The translations under genes were made by a program, and so were the position numbers. A stretch of DNA of 64,000 bases, taken from assembly GCF_900099555.1 (NCBI RefSeq), contig NZ_FMWM01000002.1:754018-818017 (forward strand). Reading direction: 5' to 3'. This stretch comes from Peptoniphilus raoultii (lineage in GTDB: Bacteria > Bacillota > Clostridia > Tissierellales > Peptoniphilaceae). Of this stretch, positions 53,801 to 59,018 are shown piece after piece (position 1 is the stretch's first letter; every line of letters starts with the position of its first letter). The notes below the pieces were generated by a model. The model did not search any database. It was not told where the DNA came from and saw nothing but the letters and a program-made list of their open reading frames with translations.

Positions 53801-54151
53801 GTTGAAGCGGCTTATAACGAAGGATGGCTCGTAATTTATACGGGAGGTCTTGCGGAATTTAAGGCTGACGAACCGATTTCAAGACAAGAAGTTGCGGCCG
53901 TATCCAACAGAGCTTTCAACAGAGTTTTAGATGACACTTATATCGTAAGAAATGATAAGAGTCTTATAAACTATAAGGATATTAATTCTTCGATGTGGGC
54001 TTATGCGGATATTTTGTGCGCAAGCAATACTTTCTTGCATGACGGCAAAACTTACAAAGGCCGAGGAATAGATAAGACAAATATCACTTTCAATATCAAT
54101 ACGGACGGTTTTGAAATTATTCAAGACAAATTTCAAAGAGTTCTAAGATAA
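44888..54151 (+). CDS. Giant secreted repeat protein with SLH cell-wall anchors
   Basis: 3087 aa with TATGGAGG before the ATG. Signal peptide 1-37 (FLKRVTATLLAAILLLTAMPLQAFA). Residues 250-960 contain InlB B-type (Listeria-Bacteroides) repeats such as GAIFLGWKP and YDFLGWEW between unrecognised domains. From about 1380 to 2710, twelve units of roughly 70-100 aa recur with the pattern GYVKVTF...GTTVYYVNP...GYKFDKWDK, many introduced by a KPDGY or KPEGY joint. Two Rib-like segments (about 2555-2640 and 2735-2805, DVSKPGITTATVEITYNDGT) precede a Pro/Asn linker (about 2805-2830). Residues 2855-3060 hold three SLH domains (FRPYDGLTRAEAAQIL, YFRPQQKITRAEWI, FKADEPISRQEVAAV) that bind secondary wall polymer. 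Probably a fibrillar adhesin. Codon use is visibly richer in G and C than in neighbouring genes, suggesting transfer. Confidence 0.88.
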   Translation: MRNVFESNSKGFLKRVTATLLAAILLLTAMPLQAFAEPVNYNDLVNETARYINDMTVDPWVLAEGENAEEKLRDPEQPAIYTLQTDYKVEKDGETKINFQPYVASVGEKATNEEKAKVDKTIQLPEFKGYGTPKPPSYKLTYDIIKGKALNGMQDGFNYYAKQEFVYHPTKNNVKIKHVFQDLRDFNKYGKRPEDLEVVHTTQLGDTGSTLNITPLLEQDIPGFKPEAPYLTILVPEDVNNFEVEYRYNRQSYQMKFNTEGGTSVASKVLYYGQIMPKVEEPTKNGAIFLGWKPSVELEGEVGGVAKTFNKDELITDANGNAIKDLAADLIMPARSVTFTAVWKEKQKADYTILFWSEKSDYDDKNTNLPLRDRYDFIGSKVVKDVDTGLRPNLTQVSINGIRFPNLENGRMEKAWADPEVFAKYYFLNEELTRIENVSESNPNVQEAVSSTGETVYNVYYDRRVYTLYFTGANEEGWDPSSSYWPTITRNGQVIGKKGSPYKVEARFNQSLDKIWPKDEEISGLPPASSAPGVDMGPIGWTINVNEPGELIFRDTPPYRLSVEDFIDSQDVVGTGDYEGHGHSDKIPLGENETKDREKYEISLGSTSWDESVVHHIDIIKDDFDGNEQIDYDLSYWKSDTNASYPFILPNLQGFTLKQDTRDAEWVLAEPTTSNYRTINDVNNARNKKTPFRSDADKIEYIAKFPWGTKSFDGKNRYNFANYTRNKYKLKLNNDPKREKNDSEYTDGVDRFDEFYERPLKDLNLDQKYKPVKPAWVPATWEFKGYCLDSAGKNLVKDGNETMPNYDLILYAKWDEPDVQWKVTVDPAGGEVPDLDVSDLVNPNAQGEYLASKKPNEGNNQVFKVQHRQNLKNIPTPTRKGYDFLGWEWVRHLKDDEGNITGVDTSYRKTYGVPELYPFGNNLVSDVYLKAIWIENNKMQVVAYHHFIDEEGFEIKDALKKITIPEARAHFYVSASAKYQNEEWILVPNAELVNSPDPKVKGVYTEYNDRLGFNNTGFHSIKVEPKKIMNAEGDMVDNPDVKNNVFHFYYRHFKTRNYKVNYLDIRVKDKISEINASGLSEDEKKEAIEQAVNEYSIIGQEPVVSKNRHYDVRNYRSIPGWTLVSEPQQQLFYDIDENTGEFKGINGTNSDEITFYYRDSRVVERKNKDDPIPQGYIRVTFKSGDGGSFTDKDGNSVKEVYYDVLKGLKSDNLFVPQEFNEGDVKEAKKYYITPDAGKNFAKWDKKPLLNPSTIIENETPGYYTFTALYDWQGVIAKELVVTESLTGVNDFVPTEEELKAQIRWINAAGKEADLPADATVKIENYDGIYDELKELNKLDSEELVRTVLVKAKVTFNGNTEEKEVEIPIKVYKNRYEALTSGDMPKVLKDATTEPDGDLVGVTGKYVKVMVNPTGKPDEKDSKIYYVNPKALVEIPEIKLTEAEKKDLGFNYWTSDNTDVNTDGKYIFEDQGIKKRYKFEKITEIRPDFASDVVEQKDPNKKPNVPDTFVKVIVDTTDNATTATKFTKTFWVNPTKEITIPVYNPIGKVIPKTGTEPEKAWTFNEWKSDETTTRTWTSEIKGQFTQETKITAIYKDVTNIIPYNPDEPIARPDGYVRVKFEAGEGLTLSNVKYYYVKANAGITLASLAKPTVTANTGYKFDNWDKEDTLEIQAADIVVTAKATKLDTVIPEKDNNGKLNTKPDGYKEVMFVIKPEDATKGSIEGVTKFYVNPSEYVTINPPTTKASTGFEFGLWDKDTTIPTVYANDTTIIGSFNDLNDVIPKTKDDGTENIKPNGYWTVTFVIEGQGGNIANGEKSAYYVKPNTGVTINPPKTDAEIGYKFDNWNPDTTVETIYTQDTTVEGKFKKLEDIIPSTDPIGGTPNEKPVGYVTVTFVKGDHGTDITGQTVYYVNPKASKKLGDAEIVKPTVTAEIGYKFDKWDKDDSFTITKEETVTAQYNTIDDVIPEKDNNGKPNTKPEGYITVRFDKGEHGNLTGNTVFYINPNKAVVLEAKAPTINPDTGYTSAGWDTSINKAIQYQDNDVIKALYNEPGNISETEVAGYVKVEFKQGDHGTLSGTTTYWIKPGVEVNIPEPTVNPTVGYKFNKWDKGTTVTLQANTGTYEITALYEGLADIIPGDKSQPKGYVKVTFVSDDNGSLSGTTVYYVNPLKGIDLTAQADGISKTANTGYTADGGIWQDAITTKKYTSDTAYKFIFKALPDVDTIAHPGYVKVEFIADANGGLEGGNKIYYVNPLKNVKVGSNGLIVPTPVPDANYVFDKWYETIDTSEEITSSKKYVARFKLDKVKMTYKADDATTGTVPAELSYDVGTEITLAGGNDLNKDNYVLTGWKIEGTIYAPGAKFKIEKDTIAEAVWEEGLHNVEFNTNGGGYIPIQKVKHNAKITPVTNPTKENYTFIGWKVDGNDFDPATDNVMKDITLVAQYVPNVIEQTDTEKPQDTPNDFVKVIVKTTEDGVEKATDATKFEKIFWVKPNINVTINVPTPIGDTARDANGNVVTDVSGKEIKWVFKEWSSPLTAIFTEPETIITAKYESKVPEPTIDATTVETYVGKEPELSDYENAVKMKLGEDGITFDDNVSSFEITKDPDVSKPGMSEAEVKIEFNNGTIKTIKVPVKVYDNIYPGDTNGNKTSDTPTNYVKVTVVPTVLNDDSQNKTYYVNPELEVVIPLPEINAQDGARFIRWYIEGGTNPEYRGEARRFIQAETRIIAKYDRAPESGDVITEEGIYPKEQDYKDKINPPAGKTIVDLIVINPPDVSKPGITTATVEITYNDGTKDIVTIKVFVQRKLRPINPNQPNPDYPGQPNPPYRPGYPERMGTVVETIVEMKVVKVPIKDNSYRKEVRYMQGFEGEFRPYDGLTRAEAAQILANALKEDGYNYNLSYELNYKDVGDAWYTEAVKITTQANVFKGYDDGYFRPQQKITRAEWISTLRRFQEIPNGNGNHLNLRDGHWAMNEVEAAYNEGWLVIYTGGLAEFKADEPISRQEVAAVSNRAFNRVLDDTYIVRNDKSLINYKDINSSMWAYADILCASNTFLHDGKTYKGRGIDKTNITFNINTDGFEIIQDKFQRVLR
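49020..53060 (+). repeat. Twelve diverged 210-300-bp repeat units inside the giant gene
   Basis: Each unit codes a YVKV(T/E)F strand, a YYVNP motif and a GYKFDKWD-like end. Units are diverged at the DNA level, but some blocks (for example CCTGAAAAGGATAATAATGG near 49953 and 50780) are identical, so recombination between units is possible. Confidence 0.75.
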
Positions 54152-54154
54152 AAA

Positions 54155-54476
54155 GGCTCTATGTCAAATATTGGAGAGGCTCGATAAAATCGAGTCTCTC
54201 TTTTACTGTAAAAATCAATAAAAGTACCTAAATATAAGTCTAAACTTTAAATAAAAATAAAATCTTATGTTTTAGACCATAGTAAACAAAACCCCTAGGG
54301 GTTTTCGAAAATTTTCCCGCTTTCCTACCTGTCATTTACAACAAAGCATAATTCACTTTCGAAATCTTTCAAAATTTTTCATACCAAAACAGTTTCTCTT
54401 TAATGTTTTTATCTTAGTATGAGTTCCCTCAAGAGGTCCATTAGTAAATTCATAATCAAAGGAATTGCATATCTCT
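54155..54476 (-). mobile_element. ISL3-family remnant behind the giant gene
   Basis: GGCTCTATGTCAAATATTGG (54155-54174) is an inverted-repeat-like end 4 nt after the stop codon; the identical 20-mer ends the relic at 4783-4802. Inward, on the minus strand at about 54476-54340, the sequence reads EFTNGPLEGTHTKIKTLKR and FGMKNFERFRK, the C-terminal Glu-containing part of an ISL3 transposase, then a stop. The rest is missing, replaced by the repressor gene. Confidence 0.65.
54174..54204 (+). terminator. Terminator of the giant gene, formed by the IS end
   Basis: GAGAGGCTCGAT (54174-54185) pairs with ATCGAGTCTCTC (54189-54200), with a G-T pair, then T4. Same stem family as 4760-4781 and 9532-9555. 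Confidence 0.75.
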
Positions 54477-55085
54477 TCAAACTTGAACAACTTTTCCTAA
54501 GATTTTGACTTCGCCTGGATGTGTGTATGTATTTGGTGAATAATTTGGATTTTCCGGTTTTAATGTTATTGATTTCTCAGTTAAAATTATTCTTTTCAAT
54601 ATAACATCATAACCGTTAACATAACAGTCGCATATATCACCTGTTTCTGCAATTGGCTGAAGCTGTATTATAACTGTATCGCCATCCAAAAAGATAGGGT
54701 ACATTGAATCTCCATTAACTTTCAGTCCGATATATTGTTTTCCATTATTTGTCCATTTTTTTGGAATGTTTATATGTTCTATTACATCTTTTATGGCTTC
54801 GATAGGAACACTGGCAGGGATTTTTACAACCACAGGAATACTTACCGTATCAGATAAATCTATGAATTCAATATTTGAATCGTACTCATCCCAACCTGTT
54901 AAATAACCGGTGCTTACATTTAAAGCTTTCGCTATGGGTTCGATTACATCTAATGGAAAGTTCTGTATTTCATTATTTTCATATCTATATACAGTTGCCC
55001 TGTTTTTACCTATAAGATCCGCTAAGTATTGGACAGAATATCTAAGTTCAAACCTTCTTTTTTTTATTTTTTCTCCTGTTTGCAT
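54477..55085 (-). CDS. S24/LexA-like phage-type repressor with XRE helix-turn-helix
   Basis: 202 aa from the ATG at 55085, which has AGGTG 5 nt upstream; a longer frame to 55130 would cover an operator and lacks a site. Residues 1-65 form an XRE helix-turn-helix (IKKRRFELRYSVQYLADLIGKNRATVYRYE). Residues 110-202 form the S24 peptidase domain with Ser in VNGDSMYP and Lys in VILKRI. The Ala-Gly cleavage pair of LexA is not obvious. Such proteins keep prophages or integrative elements silent and are cleaved in the SOS response. Operator-like sites lie directly upstream. Confidence 0.85.
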   Translation of the reverse strand: MQTGEKIKKRRFELRYSVQYLADLIGKNRATVYRYENNEIQNFPLDVIEPIAKALNVSTGYLTGWDEYDSNIEFIDLSDTVSIPVVVKIPASVPIEAIKDVIEHINIPKKWTNNGKQYIGLKVNGDSMYPIFLDGDTVIIQLQPIAETGDICDCYVNGYDVILKRIILTEKSITLKPENPNYSPNTYTHPGEVKILGKVVQV

Positions 55086-55116
55086 TTTATCACCTAGGTA
55101 TATTTCACAAAAATAT

Positions 55117-55130
55117 TCGCATTTATGCAA
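55117..55130. promoter_or_regulatory. Operator-like site 1
   Basis: TCGCATTTATGCAA, an imperfect dyad 32 bp upstream of the repressor ATG. It matches the perfect site at 55215-55228 at most positions. Confidence 0.45.
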
Positions 55131-55164
55131 CGCAAAAATAAGAAAAATAAAATAATTGTATAAA

Positions 55165-55170
55165 ATGCGA
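55165..55170. promoter_or_regulatory. Operator half-site
   Basis: ATGCGA, one half of the dyad seen at 55215-55228. Confidence 0.25.
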
Positions 55171-55214
55171 AAAAAGGATTGATATATAGAACAAATGTAC
55201 TACGACTTTAATAG

Positions 55215-55228
55215 TCGCATATATGCGA
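55215..55228. promoter_or_regulatory. Operator-like site, perfect dyad
   Basis: TCGCATATATGCGA is a perfect 14-bp palindrome in the space between the repressor and the rightward genes. Confidence 0.5.
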
Positions 55229-55258
55229 TAAAATAATAAAAAATCTATTGCTATTTTG

Positions 55259-55270
55259 TGCATTATGCGA
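55259..55270. promoter_or_regulatory. Operator-like site 3
   Basis: TGCATTATGCGA, an imperfect copy of the dyad 34 nt before the rightward ATG at 55304. Confidence 0.4.
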
Positions 55271-55303
55271 ATAATAGATACATGAAAAATTCTGGAGGAG
55301 CAC

Positions 55304-55472
55304 ATGGGAATTATTGTTTTAAATGAAGATTTAGAAATTTTGAATTGTAAAATAGACTTTTTGATTATAAATTCAAAAACTCAAAAGGAGATATTTAACA
55401 CGAAAGAAGCGGCGGACTTTTTAAGGATTAGCTAAAACTTTTTATCGAATGGATGTAAAAGAGGAAACATAA
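55304..55472 (+). pseudogene. Excisionase-like helix-turn-helix protein, frameshifted
   Basis: GGAGGAGCAC-ATG opens a 43-codon frame ending FNTKEAADFLRIS (stop 55433-55435). Continuing in the next frame gives AKTFYRMDVKEET up to the stop at 55470-55472. Joined, the two parts read like the MerR/excisionase helix-turn-helix used by integrative elements (NTKEAADFLRIS-AKTFYR). A small indel near 55430 broke it. Confidence 0.5.
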
Positions 55473-55580
55473 TGTACAAAGAAAAAGGTGAAAGTAATTT
55501 AAAACTCTTTAAAAGGGAATGGTTACTCCGTTGGATGGATAGCTAAATATTTAAAAGAAACCTGTTTACAGTATAGTTTT
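55472..55580 (+). pseudogene. Possible integrase N-terminal scrap
   Basis: Starts MYKEKGESN at 55472. A shifted frame reads GNGYSVGWIAKYLKET, resembling the arm-binding start of tyrosine recombinases (wvakyLKET). No catalytic domain follows. Weak evidence, supported mainly by position after the excisionase relic. Confidence 0.3.
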
Positions 55581-55772
55581 ATTATTAAAGAGTTGTTGTC
55601 TATTATTCCAGTATGTAATCATTACTTCAGCTCTTTTTTGTAAAATTGCAAGATAAATAATAAAAAATATAAAATAAATATCGAAAATAGATTGTTAAAA
55701 ATGAATGCATTAAATAATAATAAAAAATTATTCTCAACATATATGAAAATTGAATATAAGGTTTAAAAAGTT
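55581..55772. other. AT-rich spacer
   Basis: Nothing recognisable in this stretch. It is part of the eroded element and no reading frame exceeds a few dozen codons. Confidence 0.4.
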
Positions 55773-55913
55773 ATGAAGTGTAAATTAATAAAAAAAATAG
55801 TAACCCTAATCATTATAATTATAATCTTAATAGTAGGTATAAAAAAGGGATATAATCCGATTTCTTTATTTATGTTGTGTTCAGCAGTAGTTTTTTATGA
55901 TTTACGAAAATAA
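55773..55913 (+). CDS. Small hydrophobic protein (46 aa)
   Basis: M-K-C-K-L-I-K-K start, a membrane segment at residues 9-22 (IVTLIIIIIILIVG) and a second weak one at 30-41, ending FYDLRK. There is no clear ribosome site (only AAAAAG). It may be a real small protein of the degraded element or chance. Function unknown. Confidence 0.3.
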   Translation: MKCKLIKKIVTLIIIIIILIVGIKKGYNPISLFMLCSAVVFYDLRK

Positions 55914-56041
55914 AAATATAAAAGCAAATAAATCTTAAAATTTAGATATAGATTATTTGATGTTGATGATAATGTTTTATTTTGTATTATGAACGATAGC
56001 AATTTACATAAATAATAAATTTTCGATAGGAGAAAATTTTT

Positions 56042-56200
56042 ATGAAAATTTTTTACAGAAATAAAAAACTTTATTATAAAAACAAAAAAGATGAAAAATT
56101 CAGCAAATATTTAGATTTAAGTGAGTTTATTATACCTACAATCCAAACAATTTTACTCTATGTAGTATATTTTATTTTTGTTTGGATTATAGGAATATAG
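56042..56200 (+). CDS. Small membrane protein (52 aa), unknown function
   Basis: TAGGAG lies 9 nt before the ATG. Residues 1-28 are strongly basic (KIFYRNKKLYYKNKKDEK) and residues 29-52 form one membrane segment (FIIPTIQTILLYVVYFIFVWIIGI). It sits in the eroded region between the repressor and virD4. I do not recognise a family. Confidence 0.4.
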   Translation: MKIFYRNKKLYYKNKKDEKFSKYLDLSEFIIPTIQTILLYVVYFIFVWIIGI

Positions 56201-56215
56201 AAGGTTTGGTGGAAA

Positions 56216-56431
56216 ATGAGAGATATGAAAAAAATTAAATAAATTGAAGATAAATTAAGTTCATATCCATTTTTAGAAATTTCAATAAAAGATTTAAAAA
56301 TAGAATTGGAATTTGCAAAGAAAGAAGAATATACGCTCCAGTCAATGCAACTTTTAGAGGGACGAAAACTTGAGGGCTATATATCGAATGATGGAGTTAT
56401 AAATTGGATAGTAAAAAAAGATAAAATATAA
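56216..56431 (+). pseudogene. Unknown short protein with an in-frame stop
   Basis: ATG at 56216, stop TAA at 56240-56242, then the same frame continues to 56431 (EDKLSSYPFLEISIKDLKIE and LEGYISNDGVINWIVKKDKI). The acidic/basic helical character suggests a small cytoplasmic protein broken by one nonsense change. Confidence 0.3.
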
Positions 56432-56476
56432 GTAAAATAGAAAGTGAACTACTCGTAAAAGAAAAGGAATAAGGCT

Positions 56477-56593
56477 ATGAAACTAGATAAATTTGGCAAC
56501 ATTTTAAAAACAATAAAAGCTAATTATTCTAATTTTAGCGTTTTAGATGCAAAAGAAGCTATAATGATTTGGTTTGAATTATTAAAAGATTAA
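56477..56593 (+). pseudogene. Truncated replisome-organizer-like fragment (38 aa)
   Basis: MKLDKFGNILKTIKANYSNF...DAKEAIMIWFELLKD resembles the first helices of phage replisome organizer/loader proteins, which continue much further. Only this start is left before a stop. GAATAAGG is a poor ribosome site. Tentative. Confidence 0.3.
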
Positions 56594-56839
56594 AATCATC
56601 ATTAACTTATGCTAGCAAATTAAGAGCATCTTATATGCCAGGAATTTCCACAATTTGTATAGAATAATCTTGTAAGTAGCTTGGACTTTCTGCATTATAT
56701 ATCTGATTTAAAAGTTTAATGGAAACCAATTTATCTTCTAGCTTCATTTTAGAGATAGATGGTTTTATTTTTTTAATGCAAATTACTTCTTTAATATCAT
56801 CTATCTTAATAGTTTTATAGAATTTATCGTACAAATTTA

Positions 56840-57259
56840 TCAATTAACAAATTTGTATCAATTGTCAGTTCAGGAACTTTATCTTATATACCAAGCCTTA
56901 ATCTAAGGGACTTGTTAGTAGGTATTTCAGTTGCTGCCATTGTTAAGCTAATTGTTTACAGCAAAGGAAAAAATAAAAAGAAATATAAGCAAGGTAAAGA
57001 GTATGGATCTGCAAGATGGGGAGAAAGTAAGGATATTGCTCCATATATTGACCCTAAGTTTTAAAACAATGTTCTTATAACTAATACCGAAAGACTTACA
57101 ATGAACTCAAGACCTAAAAATCCTAAATATGCTAGAAATAAAAATGTATTAGTAATAGGAGGTTCTGGATCAGGTAAAACGAGATTTTATGTAAAGCCAA
57201 ATCTAATGCAAATGCACTCTTCCTATGTAGTAACAGACCCTAAAGGATTAACCTTATAA
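56840..57259 (+). pseudogene. VirD4/TraG conjugative coupling protein, 5' part (interrupted)
   Basis: The translated sequence contains KEYGSARWGESKDIAPYID, TERLTMNSRP, Walker A VIGGSGSGKTRFYV and VVTDPKG, all landmarks of the VirD4-like (CD1115 family) ATPase of Tn1549-type conjugative elements. The N-terminal membrane part is missing, a nonsense codon (TAA, 57062-57064) replaces a conserved residue after IDPKF, and the gene is cut after DPKG at 57247. The remaining part resumes at 63875 as GTIVLECGKML, so a 6.6-kb element split it. Confidence 0.85.
57242..57247 (+). other. Left attachment core (attL) of the mobilizable element
   Basis: AAAGGA occurs at both junctions (57242-57247 and 63872-63877). 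Joining host sequence across it restores CCTAAAGGAACAATAG, coding PKGTI. The GA within the core fits the GA dinucleotide used by Tn4451/Tn5397-type recombinases. Confidence 0.65.
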
Positions 57260-57300
57260 GGACAGAGAAAATAATAAAACTTGGAAAGGAGGTAATTCTC

Positions 57301-58971
57301 ATGTCAAATACGAAAAGAACAGGACAAACAGCCCTTTACGAGCGTTTAAGTCGTGATGATGAAATGCAAGGAGAAAGCAATTCCATCACTAATCAAAAGC
57401 AGCTGCTTGAAAGCTATGCCAAAAGAAACGGCTTTGTAAATATCTATCACTATACTGATGACGGAGTAAGCGGAACAACCTTTGATAGAGAGGGATTTCA
57501 AAAGATGATAAAAGCAGTAGAAGAAAACAAAGTATCTACTGTGATAGTAAAAGATATGAGTAGGTTTGGTAGAGATTACCTCAAAGTAGGTTTTTACACC
57601 GAAATACTTTTCAAAGAAAAGGGTGTAAGATTTATTGCAATCAATAACGGAATAGACAGTGAGAAACAAGCAGAAAGCGACTTTACCCCATTTTTAAACA
57701 TTATGAACGAATGGTATGCAAGGGATACCTCAAGAAAAATACAATCTATCTTCAGAGCAAGAATGGAAGAGGGTAAAAGAGTATCGCCAAGCGTTCCATA
57801 CGGCTATTATAGAAACCCTAAGAACAAACAGGAGCTACTTGTCGATAAAGAGAGTGCAAAAGTCGTAAAACGCATTTACAGGCTTGTAATAGAGGGATAT
57901 GGCGTAACACAGATAGCAGATATACTAACCAAAGATAAAGTCCTTATTCCATCAGCCTATGCAGAAATACATTATCCTGAAAATAACCATAGTTCTAAGA
58001 AAAGAGGAATAGAAGACCCGTATTTTTGGACACCGACCACAATAGGCTATATCTTAGAAAAAAGAGAATATATGGGTCATACTGTTCTTGGTAAAACAAT
58101 ATGCGTTGATTACAAAACTAAGAAACGCAGAAAGGCGAAAGAAGATGAACTCATTATCTTCAAAAATACCCATGAAGCCATCATTGATGAAGAAACATGG
58201 AATAACGCCCAAAGGCTAAGAAAAACAGTAAGAAGAAGTCCGAAGTACGGGACAACCTCACACCCATTTACAGGGCTTTTAATCTGTTCAGATTGTGGAG
58301 GTAAATTAAGCTACAGAGAGCCGGCAGAACATAAAGAAAAGAAATACGATAGTGATTACTCTTTTGTATGTCAACATTACAGACACAGAAAAGGCACTTG
58401 CAGTATGCACTACATCAAAGTAAAAACAGTGAATGAAATTCTCTTAAAATCAATCAAAGAAATAACCGATTTCGCAAAAGAAGAAAAGCAAGAATTTCTA
58501 AAAGTGATGAATAAGTTATCTGATGAAAAAAGAGAAGAAAAGTATCAAGGAGATAAAGAAAAATTAGAAAAGTTGTTATCAAGAAATGCAGAACTAACCA
58601 CCCTTATTACAAAACTATATGAAGACCACGCACTTGGAAAAATTCCCGTAAAACATTTTGACAGATTATTTAATACCTATGATACAGAGCAACAAGACTT
58701 AGAAAAGCAAATACAGTATTTTGAAGAGGAAATAGAAAGCTATCATCAGAGAAAAGTTGACACCGATAAATTCCTAAAAATGATAGAGAAATATACCGAT
58801 ATTGAAGAACTGACAGTACCAATGATAAATGAGTATATAGAAAAAGTTGTAGTTCATGAAGCGACAGGGGGAAGAAAAGGGAAAGATAGAAAACAGCAAG
58901 TTGATGTTTACTTTAACTTTATAGGCAACTGTCAAGTACCACAGAAAGCTGATATAGAAAAAATGGCTTAA
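57301..58971 (+). CDS. Large serine recombinase (TnpX/TndX type)
   Basis: 556 aa with AAAGGAGG before the ATG. Resolvase domain 1-150: nucleophile Ser in YERLSRDD (residue 17 region), DDGVSGTTFDREGFQ and KDMSRFGRDYL. The recombinase domain (PF07508) spans about 165-290 (YGYYRNP, VKRIYRLVIEGYGVTQIA), the zinc ribbon 320-370 (CSDCGGKL ... CQHYRHRKGTC) and the coiled coil 400-480. It catalyses excision and integration of the element without homology, at a GA core. It sits at the left end of the element, as expected. Confidence 0.95.
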   Translation: MSNTKRTGQTALYERLSRDDEMQGESNSITNQKQLLESYAKRNGFVNIYHYTDDGVSGTTFDREGFQKMIKAVEENKVSTVIVKDMSRFGRDYLKVGFYTEILFKEKGVRFIAINNGIDSEKQAESDFTPFLNIMNEWYARDTSRKIQSIFRARMEEGKRVSPSVPYGYYRNPKNKQELLVDKESAKVVKRIYRLVIEGYGVTQIADILTKDKVLIPSAYAEIHYPENNHSSKKRGIEDPYFWTPTTIGYILEKREYMGHTVLGKTICVDYKTKKRRKAKEDELIIFKNTHEAIIDEETWNNAQRLRKTVRRSPKYGTTSHPFTGLLICSDCGGKLSYREPAEHKEKKYDSDYSFVCQHYRHRKGTCSMHYIKVKTVNEILLKSIKEITDFAKEEKQEFLKVMNKLSDEKREEKYQGDKEKLEKLLSRNAELTTLITKLYEDHALGKIPVKHFDRLFNTYDTEQQDLEKQIQYFEEEIESYHQRKVDTDKFLKMIEKYTDIEELTVPMINEYIEKVVVHEATGGRKGKDRKQQVDVYFNFIGNCQVPQKADIEKMA

Positions 58972-58977
58972 AAATGG

Positions 58978-58983
58978 TATAAT
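58978..58983 (+). promoter_or_regulatory. -10 box upstream of the ABC-F gene
   Basis: TATAAT within AAAAATGGTATAAT, with TAGAAA 17 bp upstream. The same 13-base context is repeated before the methyltransferase gene at 62660-62673. The leader is only about 30 nt, leaving no room for an attenuator peptide. Confidence 0.55.
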
Positions 58984-59018
58984 ATTAAACAAAATAGGAT
59001 TGTGAGGGGGGTGTTTTT

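Noticed and set aside
56631-56843. 70-aa minus-strand frame
   Set aside because: No recognisable family and no clear ribosome site; it overlaps the point where the virD4 5' end was lost. It could be a rearranged scrap but cannot be supported as a gene.
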